A DNA stretch of 64,000 nt from Procambarus clarkii (GCF_040958095.1 NC_091219.1:25143702-25207701), one strand, 5' to 3'. Positions 46,113 to 64,000 are shown, numbered from the stretch's first letter. Numbers and translations: made by a program. The notes: generated from the letters alone by a model not told the origin.

Positions 46113-46507
46113 TAACTGTGCAGCCCGTCCTCCAAACAAAGATCCAAAAGTGATTCCATGCACCCGCCAAACCCCCTGTTTATGAATGAAAAGCGGTTTA
46201 CACACGACTCAACTGCTGACGTTCGAACATATCCGGAACAAGTGTTTCACTGACCAATTTTGTTCGAATCACAACGCTATAAATGCTTCACCCACGTACT
46301 ACAAATACAAATAATCGCCAACAGAACCTAAACACCTGACCTAACCTATCTTATGCCTATATATACACAATATGCCAATATATTACAATATTTTATACTT
46401 GAGAAAATTCCCGTTTTGAATGAACAGCAAGTTAAAATTTATGAATGCGTCTGTGGGGTCGACCGCTGAATGTAATGGACTTGAGTCGAGGACGGGTTTA
46501 ACTGTGC
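46113..46507 (+). mobile_element. MITE, copy 4, with 9-bp target duplication
   Basis: Element 46122-46498 (377 bp), AGCCCGTCCTC to GAGGACGGGTT, between perfect TAACTGTGC repeats at 46113-46121 and 46499-46507. It sets the element ends for the family. Confidence 0.9.
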
Positions 46508-46910
46508 GACTCATCATAGATGTAAAGTTCCTTGTATAGCGACTTGTGAGCCTCTTGTTGAATCACTTGTGACAAAAGATTATTGATGTATTTGAGTGGG
46601 TGATTAATTTAAATAGGTATGTGTATGTATACATGTATACGTATATATATGCACATGTATGAGTATGTGTACACATGTATATACTGTATAACATTAATAA
46701 TTTTGTAACTAGCGTCAAAAGATTGTTACAGTATTTGCTTAGCTAAACGAACTAGAGGGTTCAGTTCCTGAACCGATTATGTGCCTCTGTAATCCTTTAC
46801 ACCACCGCTCATAATAAAGAAATTGAATTGGAGTTGAGTGCATTCAAGGATGACAAGGAGTCACGATTTAGCCTGTCCTCTCCAGCGTTCACAACGTCAC
46901 TAAACTCCTG
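46508..46910. other. Gene-free stretch
   Basis: Alternating purine-pyrimidine runs (GTATGTATACATGTATAC) at 46617-46690; nothing coding. Confidence 0.5.
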
Positions 46911-47020
46911 TATTTATTTATTTATATACAAGAAGGTACATTGGGTTTGTGAGAATACATAGCATAGTATTTACAATCTTGTAAAGCCACTAGTACGCGC
47001 TGCATTTCGGGCAGAAATTG
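46911..47020 (-). mobile_element. SINE 3' part, second copy
   Basis: TATACAAGAAGGTACATTGG, CTTGTAAAGCCACTAGTACG and TTTCGGGCAG as at 43372-43495. Confidence 0.6.
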
Positions 47021-47329
47021 CTTGTATTAAATTAGATTAAATAACTAAGTATTAAATTAAATAACTTGTATTAAATTGCCTGAACTTAACCAGAGGACCC
47101 ACGATTATAAAACGGAACATTACGGCAATTTTGCGAGCCTCTTGTGATTTTTAGTACACCAGTTCTTGGCCGTAGGGGATTTATTCGTCAAAATGCGATG
47201 TACTATTCGAAATGACGGGTTGTACAATTAACGCGTCGACTTTAAGATTCCTATACACGTTCGAGTGTAAGGATTATGGCGAACAAATGTTTGAAAAGTG
47301 GTCGCCTAGTTATTTATACAAGCTCAATA

Positions 47330-47520
47330 CACCGAGGAGTGTTACTAGCGGCGCACACTCGCCCTGATCAGAGATTTAGCCTGGGTTCGTATCTTAGCTG
47401 GGAGACTTGACTAACCTAGCTAGTCCTTGACTGTATGCCTCTGTTCACTCAGCAGTAATTGTGCATCTAGTTAAAAGATTGGCGGGCCGTATTCCAGTAA
47501 AACTAGTGAATAAGGATTAA
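47330..47520 (+). mobile_element. tRNA-derived SINE fragment
   Basis: CGCACACTCGCC (A-box region) and CCTGGGTTCGTATCTTAGCT (B box), body CTGTATGCCTCTGTTCACTC and GCCGTATTCCAG. Same family as 34816-35093. Confidence 0.6.
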
Positions 47521-47732
47521 ACTACCCAATTTCGAGAAGCGTTCGTTTACCATGTTTTTCCAAGTTTGGGCCTCGGAGCCAAAGGATGCCACTTGCCAGC
47601 TCAGAGAGGGATAATGGGCATTGGCCAATGCAGGATAGGGTGTCGTCCCAAGCTGTGCACTCACTTTTCAACAGAGATCCTACTGTATTGTACATTTTCC
47701 AACATTGGTGCAGACTTCTCCCTCTCACCCCC

Positions 47733-47957
47733 GCCTAACAGCTGGGTGGACAGAGCTTCGGATTCAGAGTCCAGAGGTTCCGGGTTCGATCCCCGGTGGA
47801 GGCGGAGACAAATGGGCAAAATGTTTCTTTCACCCTGATGCCCCTGTTACCTAGTACCTGGGAGTTAAGACAGCTGCTACGGGCTGCTTCCTGGGGTGGA
47901 GGCCTGGTCGAGGACCGGGTCGCAGGGACACTAAGCCCTGAAATCATCTCAAGATAA
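47733..47957 (+). mobile_element. tRNA-derived SINE sharing the LINE tail
   Basis: AGCTGGGTGGACAGAGCTTC (A-box region), GGGTTCGATCCCC (B box), GGGCTGCTTCCTGGGG body, then GGCCTGGTCGAGGACCGGGT and CTAAGCC...CTCAAGATAACC, the tail of the LINE at 825-915. Confidence 0.8.
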
Positions 47958-48703
47958 CCCCAGCCCGGATATCCAAACCCACCACCAAGGACGACCCCCA
48001 CAAGCAAGGGGTCGTAACCCCTCCAGTTAGTGATCTGATGACTTGAACGGGAACCCTACATTGGTTCCTTTGCACATACAATACAATGCCCAGAATGGTA
48101 AGAGCATCCCCCAATGGACTCTGAGTCGCTTGCAAGCCCTCTCCACCATAAAGGAGAACTATTCAGTTGTTTAATGAATAGGAAGCCACCCTTGACAGCC
48201 CAGCAATGGTGTGCAAATGACCCCCTCGCCACACGGTGGTGTACAAGAGGGATCAACATAAAATGGTAAACAGCTTATTTAAATATTAAAGTAGAAAAGC
48301 TGATTTTCCCAACATTGTGGTAAGAGTAAATCAAACTAAAGCAGACTGTGACTTAAGTTTATTAAGACTGAGCCATGACATGAGGGCCAGGTAGTGTGTC
48401 CTGGCATTTATCACAGATAGTGGCTGGTCACGTGGTGGTGGTAGTACAAGCTAAGGCTGCACGCGCTCTTCTCGCTCACAACCAAATCAAGACTCGGATT
48501 CTCAAAGATTTGTACATTAAGTTTTCCCCGGAACTGTTGTTGATTTGGAAGGATTCCATCTCAATGCAGAAAACACTGAAGACAGTGAAAATGACAAAAC
48601 ACGTTGCAGCAACACTACCACGGCCATGTTTTCTCATGGGGGGTGGGGAAAGTAATATATGAACCTAAAGAATCTGCATCTAGAACCCTTTCATTCGCAA
48701 CTT
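47958..48703. other. Region downstream of USP22 with one weak coding candidate
   Basis: An 88-codon plus-strand frame (48396-48662) reads NQIKTRILKDLYIKFSPELL and is not obviously compositional. I recognise no family, and no flanking splice site or neighbouring exon is clear. It could be an exon of an unknown gene or a transposon scrap. Confidence 0.3.
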
Positions 48704-51700
48704 TTTATTGCACGCACACATTTCACTCATTTATATATCTTGCATGCACTTGGCTCACGGCTGGAAAAATGTTTTCCACATTCACTCTCCTTCTTTCCCT
48801 CCCCAATCCAGTAAAGAATACTGGTGTTGATTTCATAATCCTCAATTTCTCGCTTTAAAATGATATGTATGTTTTGCTAACGTACTCATTCATTGGAATC
48901 ATTTCAGCAAGCTGGAACATTAAAAGCATCAGAATAAATGCAAGAACATAGAAAAGCCCTTTATAGCAACAGCAAAAACCTGACATTAAAAGTATACAAA
49001 ATACTGACACTGCATTTGACATTAATGACTGGACATTAAGGTCCCTAATAATTGCTATAAAGTCAAATTTGGCAATACGTAATTTACTGTTAAGGCCATA
49101 ATGGCCAAATACATGCTATTTAATATGCATTTAGTTCCACATTACAGAAAATAGTTGTATTTTATATTTAACATCTTGATTTTATTTAAACAATTGAATA
49201 AATTCTACTGACTGTAAATCAGATCCCAAGCCCTTAATTCCACTATACAGTATTTGACATACTTTCAAATTAAATGTTTTTATTTTTAATAGCCTGGGAG
49301 TTTAATCACTCTTAGAGATGTTTTAGTTAGCTAAAGCCAAAAAAAATTAAAATGTTCTAATACAATAACTAAAAGCAAATACAGGTATTACATAATTTAA
49401 AATATCATGTATAATCACAAACTGTGTCAATAATAAATTTAATCACCATTCGTAAAAAGAGAAATTAATTTAGTTACAACACACACTTCCAACACTTCAC
49501 CAAATAATCTTTTAAGACACTTATGACTGCAATACAGACTATTTCCAATACCATTCAGTGTTATTGAGGGGCAGGAAATCATCCCAATTTGCAGCCTAAG
49601 CAATGTGAATTCATTCCCACAGATGATTACCTGAAATTTACTCAATAAATTTTTTTATTTTTGCACATACTTTTTACGCTGTGCAACTATAACACTGGGA
49701 GGATGTTTATCTTGCTAGTGCAAGATGCCAGAAGTGAAAATCTGTCAACTCGAGCTCTCGGGAAATAAACAATTTGCAATCTTAAAATACTAATCTTGAA
49801 ATCCAGAAAGCCAGTATTTATAAGCTGCAGAACGAAATGCAGCCAGAATTAGGATGGGCATTAATATCCAAGTTAAGGCGACCAGTTTTGATTTTTGATA
49901 ACCATAAAAATAGGCAATTACGTGAGTGTGTTCAACCGTGTTTTCTTACCAGCACTAGTTATTGAACTTATTTTTAACTATAGACTAACTTTAAAGGACC
50001 CCATAGAGTTTACCAAAATAATATATTGCATATCAAAATTATTCAGAAGTTAGGATTTTTACTTTAAACCCTAAATATAATGTTTAAAAACAAAAATTAA
50101 TAAAAGTATATTTGTCAAGATTAATTCCAGTACTGTACTTAAAATATTAAACAGACTAAGACTTCAAATTCAGTTAAACCAGCTCTGCCAGTTGATTGTC
50201 ACATTCTCCAAGCATACCATAATCTACACCACTTTTACCTACAAATTTTGACATGTACTTCAAATTAAAATTAATATTATTCCTTAACATTTTCTTGTCA
50301 CACACATTTTCCAAACATACAAACTTCACATTCATACACATACACACACATCAAATTTACAGGTGCCATTCCCTTACAACTGCATTACACTGTCAGTTAA
50401 CGTCATTCGTAATCATTAGTCAAACTCAGGTAGTGATGAAGTTCGCACGGAGAGGAATTTTTTTGATGAATCACTTTAAATGAATACATAACTACATCCA
50501 TACATTCAAGAGCATGAGACAATTACCATGACTTACCATATTTGATTGACACACTTTAAAAGCTAATTGTGTGACAAAGCACCTAACAGTCTTAAATCTG
50601 TCCTGTGCAAAAGGTATCAATTAGAAGAAAAATATGGTAACTATCTAACCAGAGGCATTTACAAAAAAGAGTACAAAAGCCTACTTACAGTTCTAGAGGA
50701 TTGCACGCAATGATGCCGGCAGGTTCCCTATGATACTTTGCAGAATCCATCATCGGCAAAGTATAACTAAATAGAATTGGCCGACTTTTAAAAGTACCAG
50801 CATAATTACCTTAATGCAATACTTTATGTATACATACATACCATTGCCAGCTTTCCAAATCACTGGTAACATAGAAATGAATATTACTTCTGACAACATT
50901 TACACACAAATCATCTCTTACACTGTATTTTCTGTACACAAATGATCTGTGCACTGTACTGTACTACGGCCTCATGAGGTGGGACAATGTTAATGCCTTT
51001 GAATGTGATACATTCAACAAGGCCGCTGCTTGAGCACCTTGCTGCGACTCAAAACATTCCGAGGGCTGTGTTGCAAGGCCATACTATCCATTAATCTTCT
51101 GTACAACTTGGAAAATACAATTATTGTACTTAGATCATTTTTCAAGGTATTCGGTTACCCTTAACATTTCTCAATATTCTTTTGCATGATACTTCAAGTT
51201 GTACACAAGATTAGAAAAAATATAGCAGTGTAATATGGCCTTAATTTCTCATACTTTGGCTTTTAATACCTGTAGTTTTAAGTAGTCATTCAACGTAAGT
51301 AATAAGAATATACTTTTGACATGGACATGACAAATAAACTGTACACACAAAATGCCCATAATACTGTTTGAAGTGTATAAAACATTCATACCATCAGAGG
51401 CAAAACCAAAGTTAATGTACCATGTCAGCAGAGGTTTTATTAAAAAGAGTGTGCACTAATAAAGTTACTCCTTCAAAATTAGCAAATTCAGCAGTCTTAA
51501 ACTAACAATAGCTTCTCAATACCTAGAACAACTTTTCAACAGCTCCTCATCCTTGAAACAAAATGGAAAGCTGATGGCATTATCCTACAAAGTTGCCCAA
51601 CCGAGTTACATGACATTTTTACACCTGCTATGCCCAAGACTGACGTATAGATCAACGTGCCAATGCTTACTTTAAGAGCTACGCACTGACAGTACATAGG

Positions 51701-52409
51701 CCAGCAATGGTGGTGGTTGCAGAGTGATCCTTTGCCAAGAGATCACCATATCTACCTTCAACACCAAGCCCTAATTCTTACTTTCAATCTGCAACGAAAG
51801 TAAGTTGTTATTACTATCACCTTAAGAAGCTCGGAATACCTGATAACCTTTTGCGTTTACATTCCAGAACCATAGTGGAACATTTATGTACTGAGGACTA
51901 GATCCAATTTACACCTTTACCTCCTGTTAAGTCATGGAAGACAAATTAAGATTGAAATTATCACCAAACTTTGGTGAAAATCCCTCAGCTATATAAAGTA
52001 AAAAGTAAACACTGTGACATCCTGATTATCTTCAAAAGCTAGAGCCTTTGGTCTCCCTCTGCAAGTATAGTACAAACTACAAAAAGAGGCAATTACAAAA
52101 TGTTCTGAAATCTCTGCCACCTATTCCGCTATCACTCCTGAATGCAGTAATTTCCTCCTCAAGGTCTATACTGGCTTCATTATACGAACCTTTGGTACAT
52201 CTTTTTTTCCTAAGAGTTGTCATTTTATAAATTACATTCATAGGTTTGTCGTCACAACTTGCAGAATGACCAGATCTGTTGGTTACCATGAAACGCATTC
52301 CCTGCATTCCATTCCAAGTTAGCAGGATAACAATGAAGACGTTCAGAAGTCAGCTGAGATTACAGAGGTTGAAGTTCATCATATCCAGTGGTTGTTGCAT
52401 GCAAGCCAT
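48704..52409 (-). other. Probable long 3' UTR of the USP22 gene
   Basis: Follows the TGA at 52412-52410. This ~3.7-kb stretch is AT-rich and free of the SINE, MITE and Penelope debris that fills the rest of the window, as expected for transcribed exon sequence. A possible poly(A) signal AATAAA on minus lies at 48709-48704; nearer candidates (for example about 49280) cannot be excluded. The end is inferred. Confidence 0.4.
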
Positions 52410-55400
52410 TCAGTCATACTCTAGTATTTGCTTGTGATAAAAAAGGAGGTATCTGAAAAAAAAAAAAAATGCAATTGTGCAACTGTATATTGATTCCGAG
52501 TGAAATAATGACCATCTGTAAGGTTACTACAGCTATATCATCACTATTAATACTCTGTTCTCCACTTGATGTGGTATAAAGGCAATTGCCAAGAAAGGAT
52601 GAAAAAGTACTATGTAATAAGGAACACATTCTTTTTTTATGACAAAAAATATGGATTTTTCTTATAGTATACATATATAGTATATACTAATACTGTACAA
52701 GTTTCAGCCCATTCAGACATACAAATAATACTGTATATAAATGATTGTGTGTGTATATAAAGAGTAAGTAATAATCAAAAATTAGCAAAACACACACTCG
52801 TCCCAAAAATCAGGACATTCTACAAGGCAGTTCACAACTATAAGAGGGACACTGTAGTTTGGACAGCATTCTGGCAAGTGACCAAGAACTCGACAGGTGA
52901 GTGACACACAACCTAGCCAAAACCGTTTCCCGCCATCTATCAAAGTAGTAAGAGGGCAGCCAAGGGAAATAGATTACTTACAACATTTTTTCATTCTGAT
53001 GACACTAAAACACGTACAGTAGGCCAACTGTTATTCACAAATCATTTGTATAATCATTGCTGTCCTGCATAATCTATTATAAATAGACTTTTTTGCATCT
53101 GTTCTCTAACAGTATTCATTTGTGAACATTTTGATGCCAAATTTATAGAATAACAAATAACTCAAAAAAGATGAAATGATTGTAAGCGTTTTCTTGTACA
53201 AGTTTTTGTTTTTGTATACTGCTGAATAGGACCTGCCAAGCACCCTATGTTTACATTCAAGAATGAGCAGAGAGGAGCATAAACTACTATAAATTCTCTT
53301 TTGTTTTTGCATCTATTCTCCAGACAATTTATTTGCCAACATTGAGACCAAATTTATTGCCATAAACTAATAACTAAAATGTAAATTTGTATAAAACCTT
53401 CCCACAACTGAGTGACCCACGAGTGGAGCGGACAGCCCACAACATTTACGCTCAAAAACTTGTAGAGGCCAGACCGCGAAAGTAATAAGAGTGAGCAGTT
53501 TATTACCTACACAGAGCAATGGCAGCCCAATGACCGACAGTGGAAGCAGATTCAAGAATGAACGACAGGGTAAAATCTAACCAAGAAAGCCCTTTCCGGG
53601 ATTCCATACGAAGTTACTCCACCCTACCCAATGCTGGGGGTGTAGCAACCAAAGAAAGGCATCTCCTGGCAAAGCCTTTACTTTTGATGATGATGATGCA
53701 TGACTGACTAATCATTGTAATACCCGACATACCAACCACCACTCTGCTGTTCTACACCTCACTTAAGTGCCCAAATTACAATTCCATCTGTTGTGCCATT
53801 TCAGCGTTACTAACCCTTCACTCTGAAGCACATCCTGGATGGTTGCTCGAGTGATCATATGATCATCACATTTGTACCACTGGTCGCGGTGCTGACGCAC
53901 ATACGCTGTGTAGTGACCGGCATCTAAGTTCCCTACATGATTTACTACTGCAAATAGAGAATACCTGCAAAAAAAATATAAAAAATGTGTGAAATTATAA
54001 GAGGAATACCAAAGACTATAGTCATGTTTCCCTACATTATTAAATAAAAATGTCAACTACATAACATTTCTATCTGAAAATCACAAATTTCAGAGATGCC
54101 AACACAACAAAGCCTACTTAAAAAAATTAGCTTTTATTATTCTTCTACAATACATTTTTACCTCTATAGTTATTTTTGCAATTATACAAATCAATTTTAG
54201 TTACTTGTGAATGCACCTTTGCACTTGTCAAACACTTCAGTGCACCTCTCCTGCTGTATAAAACATGCATTAAAACAAATACAAACTTGCCTATTATTAA
54301 TATCAGTTGGATGTGTCGTAACACCGTTATGGTTATTATTGTTGTTTCTTCTGTTAGACATAAATGGAGTCATGTCCAAATGTTCAGGAAAGGAGATAAA
54401 TGTGGAAATCTTCTTGTGTAACCTGTTGCTATGTTCAAATCTCTGAAAATGTTAATAAAAAGTTTGCATTATTACACGAGATATTTTGACAGTAAAAGCC
54501 ACAACAGCTTCATAAAATATGGTATAGGACAATAAAATATGTATACAGTATAAATAATCCAACCAATACATGCAAAATAAAGAAGACATTTCGGACTACC
54601 TAGGACCCACATCAGCGAGTCTGGATAGATTACGATGTCATCACTTTTGTTTATTTTCATGTGAGGGGTTATTGGGTTATTTAAGACCATTAGATGATAA
54701 GAATAAATGAAATCACAGATGGCCTATTGGCCCATACAAGACTGCTCCTTATTTATATGCACCCAAACTTGTCATTTATGCTAACCAACAGTTGGAACAA
54801 TTGAATGGTCCCACATCTGTTATGTTACCCAGTACATAATTTGTTCCACAGATCAACCAAAGATCAGCCTCATTATTGTGACTAATTCTTTACATACAAT
54901 AAAACTCATTATCTGGACTTTGGATAACTGGAATTCACCAATACCGTCAACTCAATTGTTTGCTTGCTAGCCTGTCATTCTTTGATTACGGGTACACTTC
55001 AGAAAATATTCAGATACAATCCAAAATTTTATTCAAAGAACAGACAATTATCCTATTATGAGCAGTTTTTCCCCATTTGTCTAGACCACACGGTCCATGC
55101 AGGTTAAGCAATACTTTATTATAAATGGCCCTAAAATGCATACGTGTACACAGCATATACAAAGTGTTGCATTCAAACCCCCAATGAAATAATGTGACAA
55201 TTTAATGGCCATGCAGGGAAGAATGCCCAAAGTCATACAGAAGGAAAGTGAGGAAATTTATGACAAATCTAATCTCTTAAAACAAAACCTATGACCGAGG
55301 TATAAAATATGATTAATGAATTCCAGTAAATCTGAACAAACAACCTTTAATGCTTTGTTTGGTATCTAAACAGCGAGTTTCAATTATTTAATAAACATTG

Positions 55401-57084
55401 ACACGTTTTAAGAAATACTGTATAAATAATTAGCACTTTTGTGGCCCATCACCTCACCCATGCTCAGAATGAAATATGCTCAAGAAAATACACACACACA
55501 CACTTTTGGTGTACAGTAATGTTTTAACATTACTCAGGGCACAATAAAGTATAAAATATCAGGTTAAATGTACTGACCAGGGCACAATAATGCATATATT
55601 ATCAGGTTGGATGTACTGACCAGATCTCTCTAATGTGTAATGTAACCTTCGATTCACAATAACTAACACAGCAGGCAGGCACAAGACATTAAACCTTCAG
55701 CACTCGCTGTGCCAAAATGAAACGAATATCCATTAAAAGTTTGAGTTACAGTATATAGGTATCTGCACATTGTCCAGTAATAAATTTCCCCAAATCCTTA
55801 AGAAACACTAACTAATTTTATTGTGTGAATTCGGCCATTAGGTCACAAAATTATGGCGAAGGTATTTAATAGTATTGCATGTGCGTCTCCGGATAAGAAT
55901 TGCAGAACCTATCTGTGTGATCTGAATAAGCTAAATTGAGTAGATAAAATACAATAACCAAATTTTAGAGAACAGAGTCATCAGGTCAATAAATATATCA
56001 TTAAGAGTCTTAAGTCAGACATGTATATTCTTACTATAAACTCTAAAATCAGCCAACATTACTGTAGGTCAAGTCACATGTGCAAACCTACCCAATTCAT
56101 GTAACTAACAACTGTAAACATGTTGTAAGGTTACACTATAATTTAAAGCAGTGTAACAATATGAATGAACTATTGATTCATGTATCGTGTTTGAAGTCAT
56201 CGCTATATCATACTTATTAATAACCCAACAACCATAGATAAAAAGAAATGTTGAAATGGGTTGATTGGTTTGCTTTCACAGCCACGTTATTGTGACTTTT
56301 CATCTACACTGATTACATGTAACACTTACCTTGAGATGAAAACTACACACAATAGGAAGTTTCTTCATAGTAAGTTGCTTTGTGGACTCTTGGTAGCTTT
56401 GACACCCGCTACATTTAATTTTTGCACTGCTGCCTAAAATAACAAAAATTGTACGTATTACACAACACGACTCGTCTATATAATTGAATGTAATGTTAAC
56501 TGAGATTTAAATTCATTTCAAGCACACATCAAAGAATCCAATGCTGAAAAGCATTGCTCAAAAAATATGGCTTTAAGTCTCTTTGAAGAGCAACGCACCA
56601 GCGTAATAAAATCAATAAATAAGGGAGACGTATCAATGTTTAAAGTTATATCTTGCAACTGATTTAATTTTTGTTTTTAAACCCTGTTATAAATATAACA
56701 GATATATATCTTAAGTTTCAAGCAGATAAAGGTGTTATCCATATATTGCACAGGCAGTGAATTTTTGAGTAACAGTATACTGTATACTGTATATAATTAT
56801 ACTATGTATGCATGCATGCATGCATGCATGCATGCATGCGTATATTTTTTACATACAATTCATTAATTATCAAATTCGATATACAGTACTAGCTGTATCA
56901 AGGGTATTTAATAGTAAAGGTCATCCTTCAAGTGAACTTACCTAAGTGCTCAGGTCGAGTAAACCGATCTAAGCAATCTGCAAGAGAGGTGGGAACAGTT
57001 TTGTCTGCTTTGCTTGTACCATAGGGACACGGTCCCAAATCCAGAGAAATATCCCAAAACGGATCTATCGTAGTCGAGACTCCA
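52410..57084 (-). CDS. USP22: USP22 orthologue (Drosophila nonstop), C-terminal exons: SAGA deubiquitinase
   Basis: Ubiquitin-specific protease that removes ubiquitin from histone H2B in the nuclear SAGA complex. Five minus-strand exons: 57084-56942 ([16 protein letters not shown] ... [12 protein letters not shown]), 56433-56330 ([19 protein letters not shown]), 54442-54291 ([28 protein letters not shown], Asn-rich stretch), 53964-53815 ([28 protein letters not shown]), 52452-52410 ([16 protein letters not shown]). Phases fit throughout (2, 1, 0, 2, 2). Catalytic His is in GHY and the acidic residue in WYKCDD; CSGC is half of the zinc site. The Cys box, UBP zinc finger and start lie beyond 64000. 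The intron after 54291 is GC-AG. Identification is from family knowledge, by eye; spacing and residues match vertebrate USP22 along the whole tail. Confidence 0.95.
53085..53378. repeat. Diverged ~210-bp direct duplication in last USP22 intron
   Basis: TTTTTTGCATCTGTTCTCTA...CCAAATTTATAGAATAAC (53088-53158) reappears as TTTTTGCATCTATTCTCCAG...CCAAATTTATTGCCATAA (53303-53368). Confidence 0.5.
54443..56329 (-). other. USP22 intron
   Basis: AT-rich. A short Penelope-tail trace (CAGCCACGTTATTGTGACTT) lies just beyond the donor side at 56279-56300, and ACAGTAATG...TCAGG direct repeats at 55515-55625 (TGTACTGACCAG twice). No extra exon is seen. Confidence 0.55.
56801..56840. repeat. (ATGC)n microsatellite
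   Basis: About nine units of a self-complementary tetranucleotide, in a USP22 intron. Confidence 0.95.
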
Positions 57085-58054
57085 CTGAAAATCATTAAAA
57101 ACCTGATACTGAAGACATTTGAACTTTCAATTATATCAACCAGCATATAAAACAAAATTCTTCATTTAGCAAATTACTATATTACATTTCAAAACAATGA
57201 AATGCTGAAGCAAACAGAGTACTGTACTTTAACCCTACTTCCCCAAAATAGAACCATTTGTCAAAGCTTTGGGTTATAATCCACATAGTTAACAAACAAT
57301 AGTGATAGCTATGAACTAAAATGAAAGCAACTTTTACACACAACAAATTTAGCTGCTTATTGTCAAACAAAACTTACATACCACATTATTAATAATAGTA
57401 AAAAAAAAAAAAAAAAAAAAAAAAACAATCTTTAGTATATGGTGTTCAGTACAGTATCATTATGCACTTTTCTGAACCAGTCCCACAGTGCTTCCCCAAG
57501 CTACCTTTATTTTTATATAGAAATTCGTTTTTTAGAAATGCAAACACAGTTATATACAGGCCCACTATACACACCACCACCAAGCACACATCGACTTTTC
57601 TCCCCACATCACAGGAGGGAATATTTCTAATGATATTTTCAAGTAGCTAAGGAATGAATGAAAGTGTGGGAAGTCCAATTTAGGTTGCCATAAAACCAAA
57701 AAAATTTTAATCCTCGTCTTTCCAGCAAGTGATCATTGACAATGAAAAAAAAAAAACACGTATTGCTCTGCATACTACATGTTAATAACCAAGTGTTATT
57801 CCAACCACCACTAGATGGCAGTATAGACCACAATAGCAAGGTTGGAGAATCAGACATACTATACAGTACTACATTTGAAGTGCCAGTCACACAAGCACAC
57901 TCAGGAATATCTAGGCAAAAATGGAGAAACTGGAACATGCGAGAGAGCGTCTCGGAAAAGAATACTGTATTTCAACATGTTAGTACAGTACTCTACTCCC
58001 TATTTTAGACCTAGGGCCCTTCTGATGTTCCCCAAATCAATTTTCTATGGATGA
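57085..58054 (-). other. Start of a long upstream USP22 intron
   Basis: The acceptor TGATTTTCAG is at 57094-57085. A 25-bp poly-A run at 57401-57425 and AT-rich unique sequence follow. The exon encoding the CxxC segment before GVSTT was looked for up to 64000 and not found. Confidence 0.6.
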
Positions 58055-58228
58055 CTAAATCACACACAAGAAGATGAAGACGACGACATTTCGGTCCGTC
58101 TTGAACCATTATCACGTAATTTGTCCACTTGATAATGGTCCAGGACAGACCAAAATTTCATCGTCTATTTCCTGGTGTGTGGTTTGATCACACATCAGCC
58201 ACGTTATTGTAACTCATCGTTTGCAATT
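58055..58228 (+). mobile_element. Penelope-tail foldback in USP22 intron
   Basis: ACGACATTTCGGTCCGTC and, inverted, TGATAATGGTCCAGGACAGA with CAGCCACGTTATTGTAACTC. More diverged than the copies in the Kazal cluster, so older. Confidence 0.7.
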
Positions 58229-63805
<5,577 letters not shown>

Positions 63806-64000
63806 AACCCCGTCCACGCATACAAAGATCCAAGCTCGTTAATCCAGCTGCCAAACCCCGTTTAAGAATGAAAAATGGTTTGCACACGACTCGCAACTGA
63901 TAATGTCCGAACACTTTCAGAACAAGTGCTTCGCTCACGTCCTCTGTTCGAACTACAATTCTATAAATGCTTCACCCACGTACAGTACTTCAAATTCAAA
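63806..64000 (+). mobile_element. MITE, copy 5, cut by the window edge
   Basis: AACCCCGTCCACGCATACAA, AATGAAAAATGGTTTGCACA and CTTCACCCACGTACAGTA follow the family order. It is the most diverged copy. Confidence 0.75.

Noticed and set aside
47522-47728. 68-codon minus frame with Cys and Trp residues
   Set aside because: No domain recognised and it lies between two SINEs.

Overview
The window looks like nuclear DNA from a decapod crustacean, most likely a crayfish-like species. The reasons are compact Kazal domains of the crustacean type with CGTDGKTYSNAC-like cores, TATA plus TCAGT arthropod core promoters, very dense TA, GA and CT microsatellites, many tRNA-derived SINEs, Penelope-like debris, and CCTAA (arthropod telomere-type) words inside a MITE. 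The species cannot be fixed from sequence alone. Coding density is low: six genes are supported, five of them small secreted inhibitors and one the 3' part of a conserved deubiquitinase gene.

Layout. 1-7.5 kb: no gene; simple repeats, a 20-bp minisatellite, LINE tails and two copies of a ~375-bp MITE. 7.5-21.2 kb (unit A): a head-to-head pair of Kazal inhibitor genes, gene 1 on minus (70 aa, one domain) and gene 2 on plus (127 aa, two domains). 22.8-34.8 kb (unit B): the same head-to-head pair again, gene 3 on minus (70 aa) and gene 4 on plus (76 aa, one domain left). 35-38.2 kb: two SINEs in opposite orientation and an RLE-type LINE fragment bounded on both sides by TA microsatellite. 38.3-42.1 kb (partial unit C): Kazal gene 5 on plus (135 aa, two domains) with no minus partner. 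42.1-48.6 kb: decayed LINE, SINE, Penelope-tail and MITE sequence with several perfect hairpins. 48.7-57.1 kb: last five coding exons and a probable long 3' UTR of a USP22 orthologue on minus. 57.1-64 kb: an upstream intron of that gene, filled with old repeats.

The Kazal genes share one architecture: TATA box, TCAGT initiator, a short non-coding exon, an intron carrying 1 to about 10 copies of a 62-bp minisatellite, a signal-peptide exon ending in phase 1, symmetric phase 1-1 Kazal exons of 153-156 nt, and a terminal exon whose first bases complete the last codon and, in four of five genes, give the stop at once. The predicted P1 residues differ between domains (Glu, Glu, Ala, Phe, Leu, Asp, Phe), which suggests a locally expanding set of secreted protease inhibitors with different targets.

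Comparing unit A with unit B gives natural empty sites. These date several insertions after the duplication: a Penelope-like copy with a ~16-bp target duplication, Penelope-tail foldbacks with 11-13-bp target duplications, and a 444-bp foldback DNA element. All coordinates and splice sites were read by eye; no alignment or database search was run.
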